From Mycobacterium aquaticum (GTDB lineage: Bacteria > Actinomycetota > Actinomycetes > Mycobacteriales > Mycobacteriaceae), in contig NZ_MVHF01000022.1 of the NCBI RefSeq assembly GCF_002086485.1, positions 52,684-116,683 on the forward strand: 64,000 bases of DNA. Reading direction: 5' to 3'. Each line of letters starts with the position of its first letter. Positions within the stretch are counted from its first letter, which is position 1. Below, piece after piece: positions 16,713-25,807 of the stretch. Under the pieces are notes generated by a model. That model was not told the origin of the DNA and ran no database searches. It worked only from the letters and a program-made list of their open reading frames with translations. The position numbers were made by a program, and so were the translations under genes.

Positions 16713-17803
16713 CCGGGCGTCGGTTCGATGCGGGTGCGCTGCGTGTCAACCCATTCCACGTAGCCCGACCCGCCGACGGGATGTCCGTCGTAGTGGCCGT
16801 CGAACGTGTAGGCACTCACATAGCCGCGACCGTGCCCATAGCGCCAGGGCGCGTCGACGGTGCAGTCGAGCGTGAGAATCGGCGCCCCGGTGTCGTCGGT
16901 CACCGTCCACCGGAATCGCTCGGGCACGTCCATGCTGCGGCCGCGCTCGTCGATCAGCGGAGCGTCGCGGTATTCCAGGATGTCCATGTGAGTGTTGGTG
17001 TAGACCTCGGAGGATTTGCCGAGGACACGCAAATGCGCGAGGCGGCAGGCGATTCGGCCGCGGGCGCGCACATCGGTCAGCAGCATCTGGGTTTCTGCGT
17101 CGAGGTTGACGATCTGGTAGGTGAAGAAGTCGATCGGCAGTTTCAGCGGCGCCGGGACCGGCCGTCGGGTCAGCGACTGGTGAGTGAGGAAGCGCGCGTA
17201 CTCGACGGTGCCGAGTCCGTCGATCGCGGTGGTGCCCGACTCATCCTCGATGGTTCCGGAGTAGGTGGCCAGCAGGCTCAGGTGATCGTAGATCGGTGCC
17301 TTGACGAAATAGGAGACCTGGTCGGTCACGGCGAGCTGCAGGTCGACCGAAAAGCCTTGGTAGCGGCCGCTGACCGTGACATCGGGGTAGCGCACATCGA
17401 TGGTCAGATCCTCACCCCAGCGCAGCAACGTGCCGTCCTCGCTGAACTGGCAGCCTGCCGCTGCGTCATACGCGCGGTAGTGGTGTTGCTCGCCCTCGGC
17501 CGTCGACGACAGCACGGTGGTGGTGCGCCGGGCGTCCCGCGCAGCCAGGTAGTCGTTGTCGAACAGTTCTGAACCGGTCGCCCCGATGATCGTCATGGTG
17601 TTCAGGTACCGGTGCGGCGCGGGCAACTGCGGGAGGAACACCCCGTAGTGGGTGGCCGTCCATGGTCCCGACGAGACGTGTGGGCGCAGCGTCGCTGGTG
17701 AGTCGAACGGCAGGCGCGAGGCCGGCAAGCGGCGATCGACCCGGGGCCACAACCCGTCGACGACGAGGCGCGACACCGCCCGCGAGATGGGCTGTCCGTT
17801 CAC
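16685..17803 (-). CDS. Conserved hypothetical protein, beta-rich (lipocalin/AttH-like)
   Basis: 372 residues, no signal peptide or membrane segment. Repeated aromatic-rich beta strands (GRYQGFSVDLQLAVTD, GHGRGYVSAYTFDGHYDG, GGSGYVEWVD) resemble the double-lipocalin shape of AttH/CrtC-like proteins, which bind or hydrate hydrophobic polyprenyl or steroid-like molecules. I recognise it as a common mycobacterial hypothetical but cannot assign a reaction. It is divergent from a TetR gene across a 200-bp region with paired operators, so it is probably repressed by it. Confidence 0.8.
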   Translation of the reverse strand: MNGQPISRAVSRLVVDGLWPRVDRRLPASRLPFDSPATLRPHVSSGPWTATHYGVFLPQLPAPHRYLNTMTIIGATGSELFDNDYLAARDARRTTTVLSSTAEGEQHHYRAYDAAAGCQFSEDGTLLRWGEDLTIDVRYPDVTVSGRYQGFSVDLQLAVTDQVSYFVKAPIYDHLSLLATYSGTIEDESGTTAIDGLGTVEYARFLTHQSLTRRPVPAPLKLPIDFFTYQIVNLDAETQMLLTDVRARGRIACRLAHLRVLGKSSEVYTNTHMDILEYRDAPLIDERGRSMDVPERFRWTVTDDTGAPILTLDCTVDAPWRYGHGRGYVSAYTFDGHYDGHPVGGSGYVEWVDTQRTRIEPTPGQDALRGGE

Positions 17804-17893
17804 CGTCGTGGTCTCTTCTCAGCGCATTGGCAGCCGATCCCGACCGATGTCATCCGTCCCCCGTATCGACTTGCGGTGGCCACCCGGTTCGGT

Positions 17894-17937
17894 GAAGTGA
17901 CCTATCGGTAACATACGGGGAAGTGACCTCCCGGTCA
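17894..17937. promoter_or_regulatory. Paired operator between the lipocalin-like and TetR genes
   Basis: Direct repeat of GAAGTGACCT with a CGGT end at 17894 and 17920, 26 bp apart. The second copy holds a perfect palindrome, TGACC-tccc-GGTCA (17924-17937); the first is imperfect (17898-17911). This is typical of a TetR operator for two divergent genes. Confidence 0.55.
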
Positions 17938-18005
17938 ATCCTTGGCTGGGTTCAGATGGTCGATGCGGCGGGCCGGGTGATCGGCGGTTCGATAGCGTCA
18001 TACGA

Positions 18006-18623
18006 GTGCGACCCAACCGAACCGGCACCAAGGGCATGCCCCGCCAGCAGCGAGAACAAACGATCCTCTCGGCGGCGTCGGCCGAATTCGGTGCGTCCAG
18101 CTATGCGGGTGCACACATGAGCGTCATTGCCGCCAACGCCGACGTCTCGAAGGCGCTCGTGCTGTCGTACTTCGGTTCGAAGGAAGACCTCTACATCGCC
18201 TGCGTCGAGCGCGCCGGGGAAACGCTGGCTGCCGCCATCGGTGACGCGATGCCCGTGCCGTCCGGCGGCGCGAGCGACGGCGAGCGAGTCCTCGAGGCGA
18301 TCTTCACCACGCTGGCCGATCGGCCCAGCGACTGGCCTGTCGTCTATGACCGGACGGTGCCCGCCGGTCGTGCCCGCGACGCTGGGCGCCAGCAGCGCAC
18401 CATTCTGCGGGAGCAGGCCATGGCCGGCGTCACTCGTGCGCTGGCCGACGTCGGCCTCGACGATCCCGATGACCTCTCGGCGGCCACGGTGGTCTGGGAG
18501 CACATCGTCTCGGCATTGGTGCAGTGGTGGCAGCAGCATCCCGAGCAATCGGCTGCGGACATGACCGCGCGCGCACGCCGGATCCTCGCCGCGTTGTCCG
18601 ACCGCCCAGTGCCGACGACGTAG
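18006..18623 (+). CDS. TetR-family regulator
   Basis: 205 residues. Helix-turn-helix at about residues 25-65 (AHMSVIAANADVSKALVLSY, then FGSKEDLY), followed by a helical ligand domain. GTG start (MRPNRTGTKGMPRQQREQTI); an ATG eleven codons later is the alternative. It is divergent from the lipocalin-like gene with the TGACC-N4-GGTCA palindrome between them and probably represses that gene and itself. It converges on a truncated amidohydrolase gene with 6 bp between stops. Confidence 0.88.
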   Translation: MRPNRTGTKGMPRQQREQTILSAASAEFGASSYAGAHMSVIAANADVSKALVLSYFGSKEDLYIACVERAGETLAAAIGDAMPVPSGGASDGERVLEAIFTTLADRPSDWPVVYDRTVPAGRARDAGRQQRTILREQAMAGVTRALADVGLDDPDDLSAATVVWEHIVSALVQWWQQHPEQSAADMTARARRILAALSDRPVPTT

Positions 18624-18629
18624 CGTGCC

Positions 18630-19337
18630 TCAGGCGTGGGCGGGCGCCCTGAGCGCCGCCGGATCCGGGTTGGCGATCGGCAGCCCCATGAACCGCCGGG
18701 CGTTGTCGCCTATGAAGTCGTAGGTGCGCGGCGGTTCCCATTTGTTGACGTAGTCGTCCAGGGGTGGATAGCTGGCGTGCAAGACGATGGGCAGCCCGAC
18801 GGCTTCGATGTCGCGCCAGAGCGGGTCGAACTCGGGCAGCGCGGGGGACAGCCACCCGTGCAGGCCGTTGACCGGGCCGGGTTTGATGAGGGCGACCTTG
18901 GCGCCATGATCGAGGACCCACTCCAGTTCCCGTTGTGCCGCATCGACTTCCGAGAGGTTGATGATCGGGGTGGTGAACACCCGGCCCAGATGATCGAACC
19001 CCCAGTGTTCATGGATCCATTCGTTGAGGGCGTGGATGATCGCGAGCGTCAGTTGCGGATCGTCGGCGCTGGAGTGCTCCACGAGACTGCCGAGGGTGGG
19101 ATAGTTCAGCGCCTCGACCACGCCTTGTCGATCCAGTTCCTTGACGCGGTCCTCGGGCTTGCGGGTGGCCGCCGGCGCCTCGACGGACTTGCCCTGCATC
19201 TCGCGCAGTGTCAGGCCCTCGGTGTTCTCGCCGGCGCGGCTGTACTTCTCGGGCAGGAACTTCGTCAGCGCATCGGCTGTCTCGTACATGTGCTGGTCGG
19301 CATCGAAAATCGGTGCGTCCCGGAACTGTTCGGTCAT
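18630..19337 (-). pseudogene. Amidohydrolase-2 with internal deletion removing the C-terminal metal site
   Basis: 235 residues against about 370-410 for complete relatives such as the gene at 11967. The N-terminal metal motif DADQHMYE and the middle (LNEWIHEHWGFDHLGRVFTT, LIKPGPVNGLHG) are intact, but after VNKWEPPRTYDF the text jumps to the final helix IGDNARRFMGLP; the section with the GSDWPH metal motif is missing, in frame. The fold is probably not active, though the frame is open and follows the thiolase by 17 bp. It could be a young in-frame pseudogene or a repurposed protein. Confidence 0.75.
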
Positions 19338-19354
19338 GGGGTTCCGCCCGCCGA

Positions 19355-20500
19355 TCAAAGTGTCAGGACTGTGGCGCCCGCGGTCCCGGGTGCGCCGTAG
19401 AGCTGAGCGAAACCGACCCTTGGGCCGCCGGGCACCTGGCGATCACCGGCCTCACCGCGTAGTTGGCGCACCAACTCGTGGAGCTGGCGCAGGCCCGACG
19501 CGCCGATGGGCTCGCCGTTGGCGATCAGCCCGCCGTCGGTGTTGACCGGCAGCGAGCCGCCGATCTCGGTCGCCCCGTCGGCCAGCAACTTTTCTTGATC
19601 CCCGTCGGCGCAGAAGCCGCACTCGGCCATGTGGATGATCTCGGCTCCGGCGTCGGTGTCCTGCAGTTGCACGATGTCGACATCATCGGGTGCCACACCG
19701 GCCTTTTCGAACGCCGCGCGCGCCGCGTACACGGTGGGCGCGACGTCTTCGTCCACGGGGGCGCACGTGGTGTTGACCTCGTATGCGCCGTATCGGCGGG
19801 TTCGTATCTCGACGGCCTTGAGATAGACGGGCTTGGCGGTGTACCGGTGCGCGATGTCGGCCCGACACATCACCACCGCCGCGGCACCCTCGTCCGGGGC
19901 GCAGAACATGTACTGGGTGAGCGGATAGTTGAGCATCGCCGAAACCAAGATGTCGTCCTCGGGGATCGGTTTGCGCCGGAACGCATTCGGGTTCAGGGCG
20001 CCGTTGCGGAAGTTCTTGGCCGCGACCCGGGCCAGGGTGCGCTGCGAGATGTTGTGCTCGTGCAGATACCGGTTGGCCTTCATCCCGAAGAACTGGGTGG
20101 TGAGGTACTGGCCGTTCTCGGCATACCAGCGTGGCATGCCGACCAGTGCCGGATCCTCGGTGAACGCACCGCGGGGATGCTTGTCGAGGCCTACGGCGAT
20201 GCCGATGTCGTAGTCGCCCAGCCGGATACCGTCTGCGCACACCTTGGTGGCGCTGGCCGCCGTGGCGCAGGCGTTGAAGACGTTGGTGAACGGGATGCCC
20301 GACAGGCCCACCATGCCGACGATCGCGTCGGGGTTGGCCACCGTCCAACTGCCACCGGTCGCGGCGCCGATGTCCTTCCACTCGACGCCGGCGTCGGCGA
20401 CGGCGGCGAAGATGGCATCTACGCCCATCTGCATCGCGGATTTGCCTTCGAAGCGGCCGAAGGGGTGCAGGCCTACGCCGATGATGGCCACGTCGTTCAT
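19355..20500 (-). CDS. Thiolase-like lipid-transfer protein (Ltp/SCP-x thiolase type)
   Basis: 381 residues. N-terminal VAIIGVGLHPFGRF and the nucleophilic Cys in FNACATAASATKV (~83) are intact. The usual catalytic GHP motif reads GEPIG (IANGEPIGASGLRQL), with Glu for His, as in Ltp-type thiolases that often work as retro-aldolases with a DUF35 partner; no DUF35 gene is seen here. It may cleave an aldol-type bond of a side chain rather than do classic thiolysis. First gene of a minus operon with the truncated amidohydrolase; an operator lies upstream. Confidence 0.85.
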   Translation of the reverse strand: MNDVAIIGVGLHPFGRFEGKSAMQMGVDAIFAAVADAGVEWKDIGAATGGSWTVANPDAIVGMVGLSGIPFTNVFNACATAASATKVCADGIRLGDYDIGIAVGLDKHPRGAFTEDPALVGMPRWYAENGQYLTTQFFGMKANRYLHEHNISQRTLARVAAKNFRNGALNPNAFRRKPIPEDDILVSAMLNYPLTQYMFCAPDEGAAAVVMCRADIAHRYTAKPVYLKAVEIRTRRYGAYEVNTTCAPVDEDVAPTVYAARAAFEKAGVAPDDVDIVQLQDTDAGAEIIHMAECGFCADGDQEKLLADGATEIGGSLPVNTDGGLIANGEPIGASGLRQLHELVRQLRGEAGDRQVPGGPRVGFAQLYGAPGTAGATVLTL

Positions 20501-20544
20501 GTGACTCCCTTGTGTTCAGCCCTGGTCAACCTGAGAGCATAGAG

Positions 20545-20565
20545 CAACTGTAATGCTTACAGTAA
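20545..20565. promoter_or_regulatory. Island operator between thiolase and aldehyde dehydrogenase genes
   Basis: CAACTGTAA and TTACAGTAA, centres 12 bp apart; includes the perfect palindrome CTGTAA-TGC-TTACAG (20548-20562). Placed to control both divergent genes. Confidence 0.6.
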
Positions 20566-20620
20566 TGTACTCGTGGTGGCTGCGGGCATGGCTGAGCAAG
20601 CCTGAGCACAGGCTGGCGGG

Positions 20621-22186
20621 ATGACCGGTGACGGTCGGACGGGGAGGCGCGGGTTGAGCGACATCGTGGCCGGGTCGGCCAGCATCGAGATCGGCCGTCG
20701 CGCGGCGGGCCGTGCCGAGACACGCATGCTCATCGACGGCGAGCTGACCGGTGCGCGATCCGGGGCGCAGTTCGCCAACGTCAGTCCCGCGACCGGGCTG
20801 GTGCTCGGGACGACGGCCGCGGCCGGTGCGGAGGACATGGACGCCGCGATCGCAGCCGCCCGTCGTGCGTTCGATGACACGGACTGGTCGACCAACCGAT
20901 CGCTGCGCCGACGCGCGCTGCACCAGCTGCAGGCGGCCATCGAGACCGAAAAAGACCAGCTGCGTGAGGAATTGATCGCCGAGGTGGGATGCCCGGTGAT
21001 GACGACGCAGAACGCCCAGCTGGACTGGCCACTGGCTGACGCGCTGCGTTACCCCGCGCAGCTCATCGACTCGTTCGAGTGGGAGCGACGACTCGACGGC
21101 GGCGGACTGTTCGGCGAACGCAACGCACGCACCGTCGTCAAGGAACCGGTCGGCGTCGTCGCGGCCATCACCCCGGCGAACTTCCCGATCGAGGTGATCC
21201 TCAACAAACTCGGACCCGCACTCGCGGCCGGGAACACCGTGGTGCTAAAGCCCGATCCGAACACACCGTGGAACGCCACCCGGCTGGGGCGGCTCATCGC
21301 CGAACACACCGACATTCCGGCGGGTGTCGTCAACGTCGTGCCGACTCCCTCCAACGACGTTGCCGAGCAGCTGGGCACCGACCCTCGGGTCGACATGGTC
21401 TCGTTCACCGGATCCACCGCCGTCGGTAAACATCTGATGCGCGTGGGCGCCGACACCATGAAGCGCACCTTCCTGGAGCTCGGTGGCAAATCGGCGATGA
21501 TCGTGCTCGACGACGCCAACCCGGCGCACGTCATCCCCGGTGCGGTCGGCGCCTGCGTGCATGCGGGCCAGGCATGCGCGGCGAACACCCGGATGCTGGT
21601 GCACCGCAGCTTGTTCGGCGACGCGGTCGCCACCGTGACGGCCGCGCTCGCCGGGGTACCGGTCGGCGATCCGGCCCTGCCGACGACATTGGTCGGACCC
21701 CTCATCAGCGCGGCCCAGAAGCGACGCGTCCTCGACGCGATCGCGCGGGCACGTGACGACGGCGCCCAGATCGTGGTGGGCGGCGGGGAGCCCGCAGAGC
21801 TGGCTGATCATCTGCGCGACGGGCATTTCGTCGCGCCCACTGTGGTGATCGGCGCGGACCCGGGCGCGGCGATCGCCCAGGAGGAGGTGTTCGGCCCGGT
21901 GCTGGTGATGATCCCGTTCGACGATGACGACGATGCGGTCCGCGTCGCCAACAACAGCGCCTTCGGGTTGGCCGGTGCGGTGGTGTCCCGTTCACCCGAA
22001 CGCGCCATGCGCATTGCGCGCCGGGTCCGGACCGGGGCCGTCGGCGTCAACGGCGGCATGTACTACGGAGTCGACGCGCCATTCGGCGGTTACAAGAACA
22101 GCGGCCTCGGACGTCAGTGCGGCATCGAGGGTTTCGCGCAGTACACCGAGACGAAGACCATCGGGTGGCGGTTGCCGCGGAGCTGA
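20621..22186 (+). CDS. Aldehyde dehydrogenase (NAD-dependent family)
   Basis: 521 residues from ATG 20621, or 510 from a TTG at 20654; family core from RMLIDGELTGA. Catalytic Cys in HAGQACAANTRM, general-base Glu in FLELGGKSAM, nucleotide-binding GSTAVGK and the oxyanion Asn in TPANFPIEV are all visible. It oxidises an aldehyde to an acid, here probably a P450- or aldolase-derived aldehyde. Divergent from the Ltp thiolase across an island operator; convergent with the P450 gene across a hairpin repeat. Confidence 0.9.
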   Translation: MTGDGRTGRRGLSDIVAGSASIEIGRRAAGRAETRMLIDGELTGARSGAQFANVSPATGLVLGTTAAAGAEDMDAAIAAARRAFDDTDWSTNRSLRRRALHQLQAAIETEKDQLREELIAEVGCPVMTTQNAQLDWPLADALRYPAQLIDSFEWERRLDGGGLFGERNARTVVKEPVGVVAAITPANFPIEVILNKLGPALAAGNTVVLKPDPNTPWNATRLGRLIAEHTDIPAGVVNVVPTPSNDVAEQLGTDPRVDMVSFTGSTAVGKHLMRVGADTMKRTFLELGGKSAMIVLDDANPAHVIPGAVGACVHAGQACAANTRMLVHRSLFGDAVATVTAALAGVPVGDPALPTTLVGPLISAAQKRRVLDAIARARDDGAQIVVGGGEPAELADHLRDGHFVAPTVVIGADPGAAIAQEEVFGPVLVMIPFDDDDDAVRVANNSAFGLAGAVVSRSPERAMRIARRVRTGAVGVNGGMYYGVDAPFGGYKNSGLGRQCGIEGFAQYTETKTIGWRLPRS

Positions 22187-22208
22187 TTTCCCCGCGAGTC
22201 TTTCCCGC

Positions 22209-22265
22209 CGAGCAGACACTGCGGTCCGCGACACGCCGCAGTTCGCGTACCTAGCCGTCTGCTCG
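22209..22265. repeat. Nested hairpin between convergent genes, dispersed-repeat copy 1
   Basis: Outer arms CGAGCAGAC (22209-22217) and GTCTGCTCG (22257-22265) are perfect; inner arms ACTGCGG and CCGCAGT are also perfect. It separates the aldehyde dehydrogenase and P450 3' ends and probably works as a bidirectional terminator. A related copy in reverse orientation is at 25808-25868. Confidence 0.7.
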
Positions 22266-23453
22266 CGCGTCGAAGGTGACTGGCATGGCAGTCGGGGAGC
22301 GGAACGGCTGGCCGAAGATGTGCGGATCCTCGTCGGTGACCAACGTGAGGTTGGTGACCCGCCGCAACAGGCATTCCAATGCCACCCGGGTCTCCATGCG
22401 GGCCAGGTGCAGGCCCATACATGTGTGCTCACCCGCGGCGAAGGTGATGTGCGGCACCCGGTCTCGGAAGATGTCGAACTCGTCGGGCCGTTCCCAGCGA
22501 TTCTCGTCGCGGTTGGCGGAGCCGATGCAGACATCGATCACCGCACCCGCAGGCAGCGCGACCCCGTTCAGTTCGGTGTCCTGGGTGGCCGACCGCTGCA
22601 CCGTGGTCAACGGAGTCTCGTATCGCAGCCCCTCCTCGATGGCCTGCGGGATGAGCTCGTGATCCCGTTGCAGGGCCGCGAATTGGTCGGGGTGGGTCAG
22701 CAGCAGATAGAGCAGGTTGCCCGACGAGCGGTAGGTGGTCTCCAGCCCGGCCGGCAGCAGCAACCGCAGGAACGAATAGATGGCTTCATCGCAGAGCCTT
22801 TCGCCGTCGATCTCAGCGGTGACCAGGTCGCCGATGATGTCTTCGGTGGGTTGGGAGCGACGCTGGTCGATCTGGCCGAGGAAATAGTCTTTCAACGCCG
22901 CGGAGGACTCGAAAGCACGCTTGTACTTGACCGTGTAGCTGATCAGCTCGACCGCCCGCTGCCGGAACCAGGGCAGGTCTTCCTCGGGAAGGCCCAGCAG
23001 CGTGGAGATCACCCGGGTGGGGAACTCGAAGGTGAAATCGCGCACCAGATCCGCGGTTCCGGCGTGGACGAACTCGTCGACCAGCGATTCGCAGACCGGA
23101 CGCACGATCTCGGGCTCCCAGCGGGCGAGGGAGCGGGATTTGAACGCCGCCGACACGAGATTGCGGTGGTCGCGGTGGGTCTTGCCCTCCATGGCGAGGA
23201 TCGTCGGGCCGATGAACAGGCCGACGGTGCTGTCGTAGATCTTGGAGTCGAACACCTTGCCGTCGCGGAACACGGTGTTGACGGCGTCGAACGAGACTGC
23301 AGCGTATTGGTGTTCGGGCAACAGGGATTCCGGAGCCTTGGACCAGTCCATGACCGAGCCGCGGAACACGCCACCCTGCGCGCGGTGCCGCGCGAAGATC
23401 GGGTACGGGTTGCGCAGCAGGTTGACTGACTCATCGATCGTGACGTCCGGCAT
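22251..23453 (-). CDS. Cytochrome P450
   Basis: 400 residues, soluble bacterial P450. I-helix oxygen-binding motif PAGLETTYRSSG, ExxR in IEEGLRYETP, and the heme-binding loop FAAGEHTCMGLHLARMET with the Cys ligand. It should hydroxylate a hydrophobic substrate using ferredoxin; no ferredoxin gene is adjacent. The ATG at 23453 has a GGAGG site; a GTG four codons upstream would overlap that site. Divergent from an aldehyde dehydrogenase across two island operators, suggesting sequential alcohol and aldehyde oxidation of one substrate. Confidence 0.92.
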   Translation of the reverse strand: MPDVTIDESVNLLRNPYPIFARHRAQGGVFRGSVMDWSKAPESLLPEHQYAAVSFDAVNTVFRDGKVFDSKIYDSTVGLFIGPTILAMEGKTHRDHRNLVSAAFKSRSLARWEPEIVRPVCESLVDEFVHAGTADLVRDFTFEFPTRVISTLLGLPEEDLPWFRQRAVELISYTVKYKRAFESSAALKDYFLGQIDQRRSQPTEDIIGDLVTAEIDGERLCDEAIYSFLRLLLPAGLETTYRSSGNLLYLLLTHPDQFAALQRDHELIPQAIEEGLRYETPLTTVQRSATQDTELNGVALPAGAVIDVCIGSANRDENRWERPDEFDIFRDRVPHITFAAGEHTCMGLHLARMETRVALECLLRRVTNLTLVTDEDPHIFGQPFRSPTAMPVTFDARADG

Positions 23454-23472
23454 GGGGGCCTCCACATGTCGT

Positions 23473-23545
23473 AGTTACCGTAAATATTACAGTAACTATT
23501 TTCAGACCGATACGGTCGTTGGTGTTACCGTTGGCCTTACCGGAG
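23473..23545. promoter_or_regulatory. Two island operators between P450 and aldehyde dehydrogenase
   Basis: At 23475-23495, TTACCGTAA and TTACAGTAA lie 12 bp apart within a near-perfect 25-bp dyad (23473-23497), the best match in the window. At 23525-23545, TTACCGTTG and TTACCGGAG have the same spacing. One set faces each divergent gene. Confidence 0.65.
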
Positions 23546-23574
23546 AGGCTGACAGTCAATGAGGGGACATGGTG

Positions 23575-25026
23575 ATGACATCCGGGCTCTCGGCCGGGCT
23601 GGCGGCCCAACGTCGGGCGTTCCTCGATGACGGCCCACCCGATGCCGCGCTGCGGCGCAACCGCATTGACCGGCTGATGGCGATGATTCTCGACAACGCC
23701 GAGGATTTCGTCACGGCCACCGCGACCGACTACGGGTCTCGATCTCGGTCGGCGGCGTTCTTCGCCGAGATACTCGGCATGATATCGGTCATCGAACACA
23801 CCAGAGCCCATGTGCCGCAATGGATGAAGTCCACCAAGCTGATGCGGGCGGCGCGGGCGGTGCGACTGCGTGCCGAGGTGGTTCCGTCTCCGCTCGGAGT
23901 GGTCGGCATCATCGGGCCGTGGAACTTCCCGATCCAGTTGACGGTGTTGCCCGCCGCCGCGGCCTTCGCCGCGGGCAATCGCGTGATGATCAAGATGTCG
24001 GAGGTGACCCCGTGTACTGCTGCACTGATGGCCGCAACCGCGCCGCGTTACTTCGACACGCGTGAACTACATGTCGTCACCGGCGGCCCCGATATCGCAG
24101 CCGAGTTCGCCGGACTGCCCTTCGACCACCTGTTCTTCACCGGGTCACCGACAATCGGCGCGCGCGTCCACCAGGCCGCCGCGCGGAATCTGGTCCCGGT
24201 CACCTTGGAACTCGGCGGCAAGAACCCGGTCGTGGTTTCGTCCGACGCGGACGTGACGCGAGCGGCGACGCGAATCGCGCAGGCGCGCATGGTGAACGGT
24301 GGCCAGGTTTGCGTCTGTCCCGACTACGTCTTCGTGCCTGATCCGCGGGTGGACCGGTTCGTGGAGGTGGCGCGGCGGACGCTGCATGGACTGTTTCCCA
24401 CCATCATCGACAACGTCGACTACTGCTCGTCGGTCAATCAAGCGAATTTCGAGCGGGTGGTCGGCCTGATCGACGATGCCCGCGCGCACGGTGCCCGGAT
24501 CGATTCGGTCGTTCCCGACGGGGAAGTGCTGCCCGACACGCGATCGCGCAAGATCGCCCCGACCCTCATCCGCGGCGTCGACGACCGCATGCGCATCGCC
24601 CACGAAGAGGTGTTCGGCCCGGTGCTGGTGGTGCACGGCTATTCGACGGTGGACGAGACGATCGACTACATCAACGAACGGCCGTCTCCGTTGGTCGCGT
24701 ACTGGTTCGGTCCGGACAATGCCGACTTCCGGCATTTCATGAGCCGTACCCGCAGCGGCGGCGTAGCTCGCAACGACTTTGCCGCCCACATGATTCCGTC
24801 AAGCGCACCGTTCGGAGGAGTGGGCCGCAGCGGGATGGGCGCTTACCACGGGAAGGCCGGCTTCGACACGTTCAGCCACCGGCGCACCGTGGTGGGCACC
24901 GACCTCTCGTTCAGCATCACAGGCCGGGCGGCACTTCCGTTCACCCGCTCCATGCGGGTCAGCGCGGACCTCGTACTGCGTCGAGCCCGCAGCCGAACCG
25001 CGTTACGAATCAAGAAGTTTCGCTGA
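23575..25026 (+). CDS. Aldehyde dehydrogenase, coniferyl-aldehyde dehydrogenase type
   Basis: 483 residues. Catalytic Cys in GGQVCVCPDYVF, Glu in LELGGKNPVVV, and GPWNFPIQL for the cofactor site. Short N-terminus and C-terminal membrane-seeking tail (SMRVSADLVLRRARSRTAL) are typical of CALDH-type enzymes of aromatic or fatty aldehydes. The ATG at 23575 is preferred over 23569 because it sits 8 bases after GAGGGG. It overlaps the 3' end of the decayed acyl-CoA synthetase by 17 bp. Confidence 0.9.
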   Translation: MTSGLSAGLAAQRRAFLDDGPPDAALRRNRIDRLMAMILDNAEDFVTATATDYGSRSRSAAFFAEILGMISVIEHTRAHVPQWMKSTKLMRAARAVRLRAEVVPSPLGVVGIIGPWNFPIQLTVLPAAAAFAAGNRVMIKMSEVTPCTAALMAATAPRYFDTRELHVVTGGPDIAAEFAGLPFDHLFFTGSPTIGARVHQAAARNLVPVTLELGGKNPVVVSSDADVTRAATRIAQARMVNGGQVCVCPDYVFVPDPRVDRFVEVARRTLHGLFPTIIDNVDYCSSVNQANFERVVGLIDDARAHGARIDSVVPDGEVLPDTRSRKIAPTLIRGVDDRMRIAHEEVFGPVLVVHGYSTVDETIDYINERPSPLVAYWFGPDNADFRHFMSRTRSGGVARNDFAAHMIPSSAPFGGVGRSGMGAYHGKAGFDTFSHRRTVVGTDLSFSITGRAALPFTRSMRVSADLVLRRARSRTALRIKKFR

Positions 25027-25800
25027 TCGCCTGCTCGCGGGCCCAGCGATAGTCGGCCTTGCCGGCCGGGCTGCGTTCGATCTTCGTCCGGAACACCACC
25101 GCCTTGGGCAGCTTGTAGCGCGCGATGGAGGACTCGGCATGTCGGATGAGCGCTGCGGCGTCGACCTCGTCGGCGTCCTCGGCCAAGGCGACGATGGCGA
25201 CCACCTCCTGTCCCCAACGTTCGCTGGGCCGAGCCGCCACCACGACGTCGCCGACCGCGGGATGCGATGCGATCGCGGATTCCACCTCTTCGGCGAAGAT
25301 CTTTTCACCGCCAGAGTTGATGTCACCGATTCCCGCCCGAGCAGTTCGATCGCCCCGCCCCCGAGATGGCGGGCCCGGTCGCCGGGCACGGCGTAGCGCA
25401 CCCCGCCGATCACAGGGAAGGTCGACGCGGCCTTGGCGGCGTCCCCCTTGTAGCCGAGCGGCACATAGCCGCGCTGCGCCAGCCAGCCCAGGCCGTCATG
25501 CCCGGGCCGCAGCACCACGCTGAAAGCCTCGTCCACCACGCAAGTGTCAGGGCCGGCCGTGAACGTTCCGGTCGATACGGCGCCCGGTGCCGACAGGTGA
25601 CTCATCTGCGGGCCCCCGTTGGCGACGACCGCCAGGGACGTGACATCGGCGACGCGGCTCTCGATGGCGGCCAAGAGGGGACGGGCCATCGCGTCACCGA
25701 CCACTGTTGCCACCAGAACCTGTTCGCGCGCGATGGTACGGACCACGTCGTCGGCGTCGAATCGGTTGACCACGCTGGGGAATACGAGGGTCTTGGCCGG
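25010..25800 (-). pseudogene. Decayed acyl-CoA synthetase (fadD) with three lesions
   Basis: Only the C-terminal half of a FadD remains. It begins mid-protein (VVNRFDADDVVRTIAREQVL); about 30 residues around the SETG motif are lost between SLAVVANGG and PQMSHLSAPG; and near 25317 a base is missing (GTGACATCAAC where GTGACCATCAAC is expected), so IELLGRE shifts out of the frame of SGGEKIFAEEVE. The C-terminal domain with the catalytic lysine (SPAGKADYRW) is otherwise preserved in the 91-residue frame at 25010-25285. Its broken 5' end abuts the hairpin repeat at 25808. Confidence 0.85.
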
Positions 25801-25807
25801 TTTCACT

